Positions 1 to 8,122 of a stretch of DNA of 20,234 nt are shown here, piece after piece (the stretch's first letter is position 1; each line of letters starts with the position of its first letter). The notes beneath the pieces were generated by a model. It did not search any database and was not told the DNA's origin. It saw only the letters and a program-made list of their open reading frames with translations. A program made the translations under genes and the position numbers. The DNA comes from CAZRIP01 sp964600165 (lineage in GTDB: Bacteria; Elusimicrobiota; Elusimicrobia; UBA1565; UBA9628), in NCBI GenBank assembly GCA_964600165.1, contig CAZRIP010000075.1, positions 1 to 20,234 of the forward strand, read 5' to 3'.

Positions 1-1
1 T

Positions 2-778
2 ATACAGTCCCAGTACGGCTACGCGCAAGCCGCGCGCGTCGGCGCCGCCGGCGGCATCGCCACGCCCTCCGGCGTCGCCGCGGCTTTCGCGATGGGCGCC
101 GCTTACGTCGTGACCGGCTCGATCAACCAGGCGTGCGTCGAGTCCGGAAGCTCGGATATCGTGCGGACGATGCTCGCCGAGGCCGGCCAGGCCGACACGG
201 CCATGGCGCCCGCCGCCGACATGTTCGAGATGGGCGTCAAAGTGCAGATCCTCAAGCGCGGCACGATGTTCGCGATGCGCGCGCAGAAGCTCTACGATCT
301 CTATCGCCAGCACGATTCGCTCTCCGCGCTGCCCGCGCCCGTCAAGCAGCAGCTCGAGCGCGATCTCTTCCGCGACTCGCTCGAGAACGCGTGGAAGGCG
401 ACGCGCGAATATTTCCTCAAGCGCGATCCCGCGCAAGTCGAGAGAGCCGAAAAAGATCCTAAACACCTGATGGCTCTCGTCTTCCGCTCGTATCTGGGGC
501 AGGCGTCGCGCTGGGCCAACGCCGGCGTCGCCGACCGCAAGGTCGACTACCAGGTCTGGTGCGGGCCGGCGATGGGCGCGTTCAACGAGTGGGCGAAGGG
601 CAGCTTCCTCGAGGATCCTCTCGAGCGCAAGGCCGCCGTCGTCGCGCTCAATCTTCTGCACGGCGCCGCCGTGCTCGCTCGCGCGCAGTTCTTGCGCGCG
701 CAGGGCGTCTCGATCTCTCCGGACGTCCGCCCGCGCAGGCTCGCCGAGCTGCAGCCCCTGCTGTCCGAGGTCCCATGA
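2..778 (+). CDS. pfaD: PUFA synthase enoyl reductase PfaD, C-terminal part (5' end outside window)
   Basis: The reading frame is open from the first bases of the window, so the gene starts upstream. 258 residues are visible, about half of a usual PfaD of roughly 540. PfaD is a stand-alone FMN-dependent enoyl reductase of the nitropropane-dioxygenase TIM-barrel family. It reduces the enoyl-ACP intermediates of the PUFA synthase in the cytoplasm. Visible family marks are the FMN-phosphate-binding GGIATP loop (visible residues 17-22), the VVTGSINQ strand shortly after it, the AMAPAADMFEMG segment, KLYDLYRQHDSL, and the tail motifs DPKHLMALVFR and DYQVWCGPAMGAFN, all typical of PfaD rather than of other nitropropane dioxygenases. 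It ends in an ATGA overlap with pfaA, so the two are translationally coupled. Family identity is near certain. Completeness of the N-terminus cannot be judged. Confidence 0.95.
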   Translation: MQSQYGYAQAARVGAAGGIATPSGVAAAFAMGAAYVVTGSINQACVESGSSDIVRTMLAEAGQADTAMAPAADMFEMGVKVQILKRGTMFAMRAQKLYDLYRQHDSLSALPAPVKQQLERDLFRDSLENAWKATREYFLKRDPAQVERAEKDPKHLMALVFRSYLGQASRWANAGVADRKVDYQVWCGPAMGAFNEWAKGSFLEDPLERKAAVVALNLLHGAAVLARAQFLRAQGVSISPDVRPRRLAELQPLLSEVP

Positions 779-3700
779 GCGACAAAAGCGAACCCAGCGT
801 TCCGTTGGCCATCATCGGCATCGGCTGCCTTTTCCCGAAGGCCGGCGGCCTGCGCGAGTTCTGGTCGAACATCAAAGCCAAGGTCGACGGGATCACGGAC
901 ATCCCGCCGTCGCACTGGGCGCCCGAGGACTATTTCGAGGCGGACCCGAAGAAGCCGGACATGACCTACGCGCGCCGCGGGGGCTTTCTAAAGCCCGTGG
1001 ACTTCGACCCCTCGGAGTTCGGCGTCACGCCGGCGACGCTGGAAGCCACCGACAGCGCGCAGCTGCTCGGCCTCGTCGCCGCGCAGATGGCGTTGAAGGA
1101 CGCGGGCTACGGCGCGGACCGCGAGTTCGACCGCGACAAGGTCAGCGTGATCCTGGGCGTCACCGGCACGCTCGAGCTCGTCGTGCCGCTCGGCGCGCGG
1201 CTGGGCCATCCGATCTGGCGCAAGGCCCTCAAGGAGCACGGCATCGAGGGTCCCGAGGCCGAGTCGATCATCGAGCGTATGAAGGACGGCTACGTGCCGT
1301 GGCAGGAGAACTCGTTTCCCGGCCTGCTCGGCAACGTCGTCGCGGGCCGCATCGCCAACCGCTTCAACTTGGGCGGGACGAACTGCGTCGTCGACGCCGC
1401 GTGCGCGTCCTCCTTAGGCGCGGCGCACTTGGCGAGCCTGGAGCTTTCCGCGCGCCGCTCGTCGATGGTCGTCACCGGCGGCGTCGACTGCTTCAACGAC
1501 ATCTTCATGTTCATGTGCTTCTCGAAGACGCCCGCGCTCTCGCCGACCGGCGACGCGAAGCCCTTCGACAAGAAGGCCGACGGCACGATCTTGGGCGAGG
1601 GACTGGGCATGGTCGTCTTGAAAAGGCTCGACGACGCCGAGCGCGACGGCGACAAGATCTACGCGGTGATCAAAGGCGTGGGCTCGTCTTCCGACGGCCG
1701 CGGCAAGTCCATCTACGCGCCGAGCGCCGAGGGCCAAGCCAAGGCCTTGCGCAAGGCTTACGAGAACGCCGGCGTCTCGCCGGACACCGTCGAGCTCGTC
1801 GAGGCGCACGGCACGGGCACGTCCGTCGGGGACGCCGCCGAGGTCGACGCTCTTAAGGCCGTCTATCGGGCCACCGGCCGCAACGGCCGGTGGGCCGCGC
1901 TCGGCTCCGTCAAGTCGATGATCGGCCATACGAAGGCCGCCGCGGGCTCGGCCGGCATGATCAAGGCCGCGCTGTCGCTTTATCACAAGGTCCTGCCTCC
2001 GACGCTGAAGGTCTTCGAGCCCAACGCGGCCGTCGAGGGCTCTCCGTTTTACCTCAACACCGAGAAGCGCCCGTGGGCGGCGAGCGGGAAGCACCCGCGC
2101 CGCGCGGCGATCTCCGCGCTCGGCTTCGGCGGCTCCAACTTTCACGTGGTCTTGGAGGAGTATCGCCCGTCGAAGACGGAGCTCGACTGGGACGGCCGCG
2201 TCCAATTGCTCGCGTTCTCGGGCGCCGACGTGAAGTCCGCGCTTTCGGCGTTTCGCGCGCCCGCGGATTGGGCCGAGCTCTGCGTCGCCGCCGCCAAGAC
2301 GCGCGCCGCTTTCGACGCATCGGCTGCGCAACGTCTGCTCATTGTTTTAGAAAAAGAGGGGGCCGACGTCTCCAAGCTCCTCGCCTCGGCTCTCGCCGCC
2401 CTCGCGGCCAATCAAGGCAAGGCGTCCTGGTCCTCGCCGGATGGGATCTTCTTCGGCTCGGGCGCGCGCGCGAAGGTCGCCGCGCTCTTCGCCGGCCAAG
2501 GCTCGCAGTACGTCGGCATGGGCCGTGACCTTTTCTGCCAGTTCCCGCAGGCGCAGGCGGCGCTCGAGAACGCGAACGCGTCCTTTCAGGGCTCTTCGCG
2601 CCTGTCCGATCTGATGGACCCGCCGCCGTCTTTTTCCGAGAGTGAGAAGGCGGAGCAGGAAAAAGCGCTGCGCTCGACCGACGTCGCGCAGCCCGCGCTC
2701 GGCGCGGCCGGCCTCGCCATGCACCGCGCGCTGGAATATTTCGGCTTCGCGGCCGACGCGTACGCGGGGCACAGCTACGGCGAGCTCGCCGCGCTCTGCG
2801 CCGCGAGGCGCGTCGATGAATCCTCGCTGCACCTGCTCTCCGGCTTGCGCGGCCGCTTGATGGCCGAGGGCGACGGCGGGCGCGGCGGCATGCTCGCGGC
2901 GCAGTGCGCGGCGGCCCAGGCGCAGGCGGTTATCGAAGAAGAGAAACTAGAGCTCGTCGTCGCCAACAAGAACGCGCCGAGGCAGTCCGTCCTTTCCGGC
3001 GCGAAAGAAGAGATCGCGCGCGCGGCCGAGGCTTTCGAGAAGCGCGGCATCCGCGGCGTCACGCTTCCCGTCTCCGCGGCGTTCCACAGCCCGCTCGTTT
3101 CGGGCGCGGCCAAGCCTTTCGGCGAGGCGCTGTCGCAGGTGCCTTTCGAGAAGAGCGGCGCCCCCGTTTACGCGAACAAGACCGCCGGTGTTTACCCCGA
3201 CGGCGCGCCGGCGTGCCGCGCGCTGCTGTCGGCGCAGCTCGCCTCGCCGGTCGAATGGGTGAGCCTCGTCGAGAACATCCACGCCTCCGGCGTCCGCGCG
3301 TTCGTCGAGCTCGGCCCCGGCGCGCGGCTGACAGGCCTCGTCGGCCAGATACTCTCCGGCCGCGAGCATTCTGCTTTCGCCGTCGACGCGTCCAGCGGAA
3401 AACGCCACGGCCTCGCCGACTTCGCGCGGGCGTTGGCCCAGGTGGGCGCCTGCGGCCTGGCGCTGCTGGTCGCTGTGTGGGAGGGGGCGGCGGAGGCCGC
3501 GCTCGCGCAGCTGCCCAAGAAGGGCAAGATGAGCGTCAAGCTCAGCGGCGCGAACTATCGCTCGACCCCGCCGAAGGCGAAAGAGCCGGTGAAGGGCCAG
3601 CGCCAGACGCCCGCTTCCGCGCCGCAGGCGCCGGTCCACGCCGGGGTCATAGCTGATCGTCTTCCTCACAGCTCTGACCTCAACACGGCGGCGATCCAGT

Positions 3701-6700
3701 CCGCGCAGGAAAGCCTCAACGCCCTGCAGCGCCTGCAGGAGCAGACGGCGCAGCTGCACCTCAAGTTCCTCGAGAGCCAGGAGGCCGCGCAGCGCCAGTT
3801 CCAGGCGCTCGTCGAGCAGCAGCAGCGCCTCTTCGGCGCCATGCTTTCAGGCGCGCCGATGCCGACCGCGCCGGAGACCATCCGCCACGTGGCGGATGAT
3901 GAGCCCGCGCCGATGACCGTCCGCCCCGGGGCGGAGGCCGAACCCGCTCGAACTCTTGCCGATAAGCGTCCCAGCGCCGACGTCGAGCAGGTCTTGCTCG
4001 CCGTCGTCGCGGAAAAAACGGGCTATCCCGTCGAGACGCTCAATCCGACGATGGACTTGGAGAGCGACCTCGGCATCGACTCCATCAAGCGCGTCGAGAT
4101 CCTGTCCGCGATCCAGGAAAAGCTGCCGGGCGCGCCGAAGGTCAGGCCCCAGCACCTCGGCACGCTGCGCACCCTGCAGGCGATCTTTGATTTCTTGTCT
4201 GCGGGTCAGCAGCCTGAGGCGGCGCCGGAGCTCAGGACGGCGGCGCAGGCTCCGGCGCCGGACACGCAGAACATCCTGCTCGCCGTCGTCGCGGAGAAGA
4301 CGGGCTATCCCGTCGAGACGCTCAATCCGACGATGGACTTGGAGAGCGACCTCGGCATCGACTCCATCAAGCGCGTCGAGATCCTGTCCGCGATCCAGGA
4401 AAAGCTGCCGGGCGCGCCGAAGGTCAGGCCCCAGCACCTCGGCACGCTGCGCACCCTGCAGGCGATCTTTGATTTCTTGTCTGCGGGTCAGCAGCCTGAG
4501 GCGGCGCCGGAGCTCAGGACGGCGGCGCAGGCTCCGGCGCCGGACACGCAGAACATCCTGCTCGCCGTCGTCGCGGAGAAGACGGGCTATCCCGTCGAGA
4601 CGCTCAACCCGACGATGGACTTGGAGAGCGACCTCGGCATCGACTCCATCAAGCGCGTGGAAATCCTCTCCGCGATCCAAGAAAAGCTTCCCGGCGCGCC
4701 GAAGGTCAAGCCCGAGCATTTGGGCACGCTGCGCACTCTGCGGGCGATCGTCGATTTCCTTTCCGCGGGACCGCAGCCCGCGGCGGCGACCGCGAGCGCC
4801 AACGGCTCTCCCGAAGGCGCTCAGGACCGCGCTCTGCCGCTCGCGGCCGGAGCACTCTCCCGTCGCCTCGTCAAAGCGCGCCCGTTCTCGGAGAAGAGGC
4901 CGGCGCTCAAGCTCGCCTCGGCGCCGCTGCTCGTCGCCGGCGACGTTGAGCTCGCCGCCGCGCTCGCCAAGAAACTCGCGAAAAACGGCGTCGACGCGCG
5001 CGTCCTCGCGCCCGAGGAGCCCGCGCACGAGGCGCTCGCCGGCCTCGTCATCGCGGCCGCGCCCAAGCGCCTCGCGCCCGGCGCGCTGTGGGACGCCGCG
5101 AGCGAGCGCTCCCTCGTGGAAGCTCTCGCGCTCGCCAAGCGCTTCGGCCCCGCGCTGCGCGCCGGCGCGTCGCGCGGCGGAGCGCTGTTCGCCACGATCT
5201 CGCGTCTCGACGGCAAGCTCGGCCTGTCCGGTCTGCCCGGCGAGCAGGACCCCGTCGCGGGCGGCCTCGCCGGCCTCGCCAAGACGGCCGCGCGGGAATG
5301 GCCCGAGGTGCGCTGCCGCGCGCTCGATCTCGCGACGGACTGGGAGAACGCCGCCGTGGCCGCCGTCGAGGAGCTTTTGACGGAAGGACCGCTCGAGCTC
5401 GGCCTCTCGGCCTCCGGCGCTCACGCCGTTTATTTGGACGAGGTCGCGGCCCCAGACGACGCCGGCTTTCCGTTGAAGGACGGCGACGTCGTGCTCGTGA
5501 CCGGCGGCGCGCGCGGCGTGACGGTCGAGGCCGCGGCCGCGCTCGCCAAGAAAGCGAGGCTCTCCTTCGTCTTGATCGGCCGCAGCCCGCTGCCGGGCGC
5601 CGAAGACCCCGCGTTCGCCGCCTGCGCGACGGAAGCCGAGCTCAAGAAAGCGCTCTCTCTCCAAAACCCGGGCCTCGCCCCGCGCAAGCTCGGCGAGCTG
5701 TGCAAGAAAATCCTGGCCGCGCGCGAGATCGCCGCGAACCTGGCCCGACTCGACGCCGCCGGCTCGCGCGTGCGCTACGTACAGGCCGACATCCGCGACG
5801 CCGCGGCGGTCAAGCAGGCGCTCGCGCCGCTCGGGCTCATCCGCGGCCTCGTCCACGGCGCCGGCGTGCTCGCCGACAAACTCATCGTCGAGAAGACCGA
5901 GGAGCAGGCGCGCGACGTGATCGAGACGAAGCTTTCCGGCCTGCGCCACGTCCTGGCGGCGCTCGACCTTTCGGCGCTCAAGGCGATCGCGCTCTTCTCC
6001 TCGTCGACGGCGCGCTACGGGCGGACCGGACAGTCGGATTACGCGCTGGCCAACGAAGCTCTCAACAAGGTCGCCCAGCTCCTCGCGCGGCGCTTGGGCT
6101 CCTGCCGCGTCGTCTCCATCGGCTGGGGGCCGTGGGACGGCGGGATGGTGGACGCCTCGCTGCGCCGGCTCTTCGCCTCCGAGGGCGTCGGCGTGATCGG
6201 CAAGGAAGAGGGCGGTCGCTTCCTCGTCGACGAGCTTTCCGGCTCCTGTCGCGCGGCCGAGGTCGTCCTGATCGCCAAGGCACCTTCTAATGGCGATCAG
6301 GGCGGCGCGCTCCCGCTCGCCGTTTGCCTCGAAAGGGAGATCTCCGTCGAGGAGCTCCCGATCCTGCGGGCGCACGTGATCAACGGCAAGGCCGTCGTGC
6401 CCGTCGCGCTGATGGTCGAGTGGCTCGCGCACGCCGCGCTGCACGGCAATCCCGGGCTCTCGTTCGCCGGGCTCTCGAAGCTGCGCGTGCTCAAAGGCGT
6501 GCTGCTCGAGGAGAGGCAGTCGCGCAAGCTTTCTCTCATGGCGGGCAAAGCGAGCCGCGTCGAAGGCGGCTTCCGCGTCGCCGTCGCGCTGCGCGGCGAA
6601 GGCGGCGTCTCGCACGCGAGCGCCGAAGTATTGCTTTCCGCCAAGCTTCCGGCCGCGCCCGCCGCCGCGGAGGAGCCCGCGCTCGAGCCTTACGCGCGCT

Positions 6701-7158
6701 CGATCGACCGCGCCTACGCCGAGGTCCTCTTTCACGGCCCCGAATTGCGCGGCATCCGCCGCGTGCGCGGCCTGTCGGACTCGGCGATCGTCTGCGAATC
6801 CGGCGCGGCGCTGTCACCCGCGCACTGGGCGCGCCGGCCGCTGCGCGACGCTTGGCTCGCCGATCCGCTCGCCTTGGACTGCGCGTTCCAGGCGCTGATC
6901 CTTTGGACCCACGACCGCGCGGGGGGCGCTTCGCTCCCTACGTTCATCAAGGAATACCGGCAGTACCGCGCCGGCTTCCCGGAAGACGGCGTCTCGATCC
7001 GAGCGCGCGTCCTCAAATCCGTCGATGGGCAGGCCTCGGCCGACATCGACTTCGTCGACGGCCGCGGCGCGCTCGTGGCGCGACTCGAAGGCTACGAGTG
7101 CGCCGTCGACGCGTCGCTGGCGGAGAGCTTCCGCCGCAACGAGCTGATCGCGAGGTGA
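775..7158 (+). CDS. pfaA: PUFA synthase subunit PfaA (KS-MAT-ACPx3-KR-DH)
   Basis: 2127 residues. This is the main elongating subunit of the iterative type I PUFA synthase. Domains in order: ketosynthase about 10-450 (Cys210 in DAACASS, His345 in EAHGTGT, His385 in IGHTKAA); malonyl/acyl transferase about 570-890 (GQGSQYVGMG, Ser667 in GHSYGE, His771 in AAFHSP); a Gln-rich coiled segment about 970-1040; three ACPs about 1065-1340 with phosphopantetheine serines 1103, 1197 and 1291 in LGIDSIKR; a ketoreductase half-domain then KR about 1570-1830 (TGGARG at 1576, SSS near 1742, Tyr1756 in DYALAN); and a C-terminal hotdog dehydratase (HxxxGxxxxP with His1867, and a later DxxxQ). All key residues are present. 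The ATG start at 775 overlaps the pfaD stop and has GAGG four bases upstream. The frame is open further upstream, but the KS opens with PLAIIGIG right after this ATG. Three ACPs is at the low end for PfaA. Confidence 0.96.
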   Translation: MSDKSEPSVPLAIIGIGCLFPKAGGLREFWSNIKAKVDGITDIPPSHWAPEDYFEADPKKPDMTYARRGGFLKPVDFDPSEFGVTPATLEATDSAQLLGLVAAQMALKDAGYGADREFDRDKVSVILGVTGTLELVVPLGARLGHPIWRKALKEHGIEGPEAESIIERMKDGYVPWQENSFPGLLGNVVAGRIANRFNLGGTNCVVDAACASSLGAAHLASLELSARRSSMVVTGGVDCFNDIFMFMCFSKTPALSPTGDAKPFDKKADGTILGEGLGMVVLKRLDDAERDGDKIYAVIKGVGSSSDGRGKSIYAPSAEGQAKALRKAYENAGVSPDTVELVEAHGTGTSVGDAAEVDALKAVYRATGRNGRWAALGSVKSMIGHTKAAAGSAGMIKAALSLYHKVLPPTLKVFEPNAAVEGSPFYLNTEKRPWAASGKHPRRAAISALGFGGSNFHVVLEEYRPSKTELDWDGRVQLLAFSGADVKSALSAFRAPADWAELCVAAAKTRAAFDASAAQRLLIVLEKEGADVSKLLASALAALAANQGKASWSSPDGIFFGSGARAKVAALFAGQGSQYVGMGRDLFCQFPQAQAALENANASFQGSSRLSDLMDPPPSFSESEKAEQEKALRSTDVAQPALGAAGLAMHRALEYFGFAADAYAGHSYGELAALCAARRVDESSLHLLSGLRGRLMAEGDGGRGGMLAAQCAAAQAQAVIEEEKLELVVANKNAPRQSVLSGAKEEIARAAEAFEKRGIRGVTLPVSAAFHSPLVSGAAKPFGEALSQVPFEKSGAPVYANKTAGVYPDGAPACRALLSAQLASPVEWVSLVENIHASGVRAFVELGPGARLTGLVGQILSGREHSAFAVDASSGKRHGLADFARALAQVGACGLALLVAVWEGAAEAALAQLPKKGKMSVKLSGANYRSTPPKAKEPVKGQRQTPASAPQAPVHAGVIADRLPHSSDLNTAAIQSAQESLNALQRLQEQTAQLHLKFLESQEAAQRQFQALVEQQQRLFGAMLSGAPMPTAPETIRHVADDEPAPMTVRPGAEAEPARTLADKRPSADVEQVLLAVVAEKTGYPVETLNPTMDLESDLGIDSIKRVEILSAIQEKLPGAPKVRPQHLGTLRTLQAIFDFLSAGQQPEAAPELRTAAQAPAPDTQNILLAVVAEKTGYPVETLNPTMDLESDLGIDSIKRVEILSAIQEKLPGAPKVRPQHLGTLRTLQAIFDFLSAGQQPEAAPELRTAAQAPAPDTQNILLAVVAEKTGYPVETLNPTMDLESDLGIDSIKRVEILSAIQEKLPGAPKVKPEHLGTLRTLRAIVDFLSAGPQPAAATASANGSPEGAQDRALPLAAGALSRRLVKARPFSEKRPALKLASAPLLVAGDVELAAALAKKLAKNGVDARVLAPEEPAHEALAGLVIAAAPKRLAPGALWDAASERSLVEALALAKRFGPALRAGASRGGALFATISRLDGKLGLSGLPGEQDPVAGGLAGLAKTAAREWPEVRCRALDLATDWENAAVAAVEELLTEGPLELGLSASGAHAVYLDEVAAPDDAGFPLKDGDVVLVTGGARGVTVEAAAALAKKARLSFVLIGRSPLPGAEDPAFAACATEAELKKALSLQNPGLAPRKLGELCKKILAAREIAANLARLDAAGSRVRYVQADIRDAAAVKQALAPLGLIRGLVHGAGVLADKLIVEKTEEQARDVIETKLSGLRHVLAALDLSALKAIALFSSSTARYGRTGQSDYALANEALNKVAQLLARRLGSCRVVSIGWGPWDGGMVDASLRRLFASEGVGVIGKEEGGRFLVDELSGSCRAAEVVLIAKAPSNGDQGGALPLAVCLEREISVEELPILRAHVINGKAVVPVALMVEWLAHAALHGNPGLSFAGLSKLRVLKGVLLEERQSRKLSLMAGKASRVEGGFRVAVALRGEGGVSHASAEVLLSAKLPAAPAAAEEPALEPYARSIDRAYAEVLFHGPELRGIRRVRGLSDSAIVCESGAALSPAHWARRPLRDAWLADPLALDCAFQALILWTHDRAGGASLPTFIKEYRQYRAGFPEDGVSIRARVLKSVDGQASADIDFVDGRGALVARLEGYECAVDASLAESFRRNELIAR
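3997..4780 (+). repeat. Three tandem ACP-coding units of 282 bp inside pfaA
   Basis: Period is 282 bp (94 codons): unit 1 is 3997-4278, unit 2 is 4279-4560, and unit 3 runs from 4561 to about 4780. Units 1 and 2, read base by base, differ only at two synonymous sites (GAAAAAACG against GAGAAGACG near 4012 and 4294) and share the same Ala/Pro-rich linker. Unit 3 keeps the protein sequence but has many silent changes (for example CTCAACCCG and GTGGAAATC) and a different tail. Each unit carries one LGIDSIKR phosphopantetheine site. This points to a recent duplication or gene conversion of units 1 and 2. A repeat this exact can also be collapsed or expanded in assembly, so the true ACP number is uncertain. 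Confidence 0.97.
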
Positions 7159-7161
7159 GGG
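7152..7161 (+). promoter_or_regulatory. Ribosome binding site of the DUF4384 lipoprotein gene
   Basis: GAGGTGAGGG spans the end of pfaA and its TGA stop and lies five bases before the ATG at 7167. It is one of the clearest Shine-Dalgarno-like sequences in the operon and fixes the start of the next gene, whose signal peptide begins exactly there. Confidence 0.7.
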
Positions 7162-7166
7162 ATCAA

Positions 7167-8111
7167 ATGAGAAAACCGTTCGCGTTGGCCGCGCTGTGCG
7201 GCTTGCTCGCCGGCTGCCACGCCGAGAAAGCGGCGCCGAAGGCCGAGGCGCCCAAGCGCATCCAGCACGCCGATACGGGCAACGGCACCGTGACGGTCTC
7301 CGAGATGGCCGACAACTCGAGCACGCTCGTCAAGAAGCTCGGCAGGGACTCGGTCAACAACTGCGACTGGTTCGAGACCGAGGCGACCGTCGGCGTGAGC
7401 AACGACGAGACGCGCGCCCAAGCGCGGGCCGCGGCGCAGTCCGAGGCGCGCAAGCGCGCGATGGAGTCCTTCCTCGGCGTCACCATCGAGGAGAACACGC
7501 TGGACTGGCAGCAGGAAAGCCTGCGCAATCAAGGCACGCTCATCGACAGCATGCTCAAGACGACCCGCAACGGCCGGGTCATCGACGAGAAAGTCGTCGT
7601 CGAGAGCTACGTCGACGCTCCGGGTTGCCCGGGCTGCCAGTACCATATACAGCTGCGCAGCTGCCTGGTCCCCGTGCCGAGCGGCTCCGACCGCGATTTT
7701 CACGTCGAGCTCGAGCTGCCGAGGACCACTTTCGCCGAGGGCGACGAGGCCAGAATCAAGGTCCACGCGTTCAAGGAGTGCTACGTCTACGTCTACGACG
7801 TCGGCATGGACGGGGAGACGTCGCTGATCGTGCCCAACGAGTACGTCAACGAGATCCATCTCAAGGGAGGCGAGAGCTTCGAGTACCCGAGCGACGACGT
7901 TCATCGCCGGGGCATCAAGCTCGTGGCGGCGCTGCCCGAGGGCAAGGACGTCTCGGCCGAGACGATCCGCCTCGTGGCGACCAAGGAGCCGCTGCCGAAG
8001 GACCGGCAGGACCCGGCGATGGGCGGGTACATGAGCTTGTTGCGGCGGCTCAACGCCTCGAGCATCGACTGGACCGACACCGCCGGCGCCTTCACGATCT
8101 ACAAGCACTAG
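7167..8111 (+). CDS. Putative outer-membrane lipoprotein with LPP20-like and DUF4384-like regions
   Basis: 314 residues. MRKPFALAALCGLLAGC is a short, textbook lipoprotein signal with the lipobox LAGC and lipidated Cys17. The next residue is His rather than Asp, which under the usual sorting rule favours the outer membrane. Residues about 75-110 form an Ala/Arg-rich helix (ARAAAQSEARKRAMESFLG) like the core of LPP20/FlgO-type lipoproteins. Residues about 178-285 resemble DUF4384: a beta-rich stretch around FAEGDEARIKVHAFKECYVYVYD, then LIVPNEYVNEIHLKGGESFEYP. A CPGC pair lies near 152. It sits 8 bases after pfaA and 11 bases before the pfaC-type gene, on the same strand, so it is almost certainly cotranscribed. 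Nothing in its sequence is enzymatic for lipids, and its function is unknown. A role in envelope handling of the product is only a guess. It is not part of any PUFA synthase cluster I know. Confidence 0.88.
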   Translation: MRKPFALAALCGLLAGCHAEKAAPKAEAPKRIQHADTGNGTVTVSEMADNSSTLVKKLGRDSVNNCDWFETEATVGVSNDETRAQARAAAQSEARKRAMESFLGVTIEENTLDWQQESLRNQGTLIDSMLKTTRNGRVIDEKVVVESYVDAPGCPGCQYHIQLRSCLVPVPSGSDRDFHVELELPRTTFAEGDEARIKVHAFKECYVYVYDVGMDGETSLIVPNEYVNEIHLKGGESFEYPSDDVHRRGIKLVAALPEGKDVSAETIRLVATKEPLPKDRQDPAMGGYMSLLRRLNASSIDWTDTAGAFTIYKH

Positions 8112-8122
8112 TTGTTTATTAA

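Noticed and set aside
559..774. Upstream extension of the pfaA frame
   Set aside because: The translation is Arg-rich and overlaps coding sequence of pfaD in another frame. The KS starts right after ATG 775, which has a GAGG site and an ATGA overlap.
981..996. GGGCTT-TCTA-AAGCCC perfect hairpin in the pfaA KS region
   Set aside because: Lies in conserved KS coding sequence (GGFLKPVDF). A 6-bp arm is likely by chance in GC-rich DNA.
3847..6735. 962-codon open frame on the minus strand opposite pfaA
   Set aside because: Arg/Asp/Glu-rich translation without family motifs, opposite a fully motif-supported KS-MAT-ACP-KR-DH gene. Long antisense frames are expected in very GC-rich coding DNA. The ACP repeats make its repeats too.
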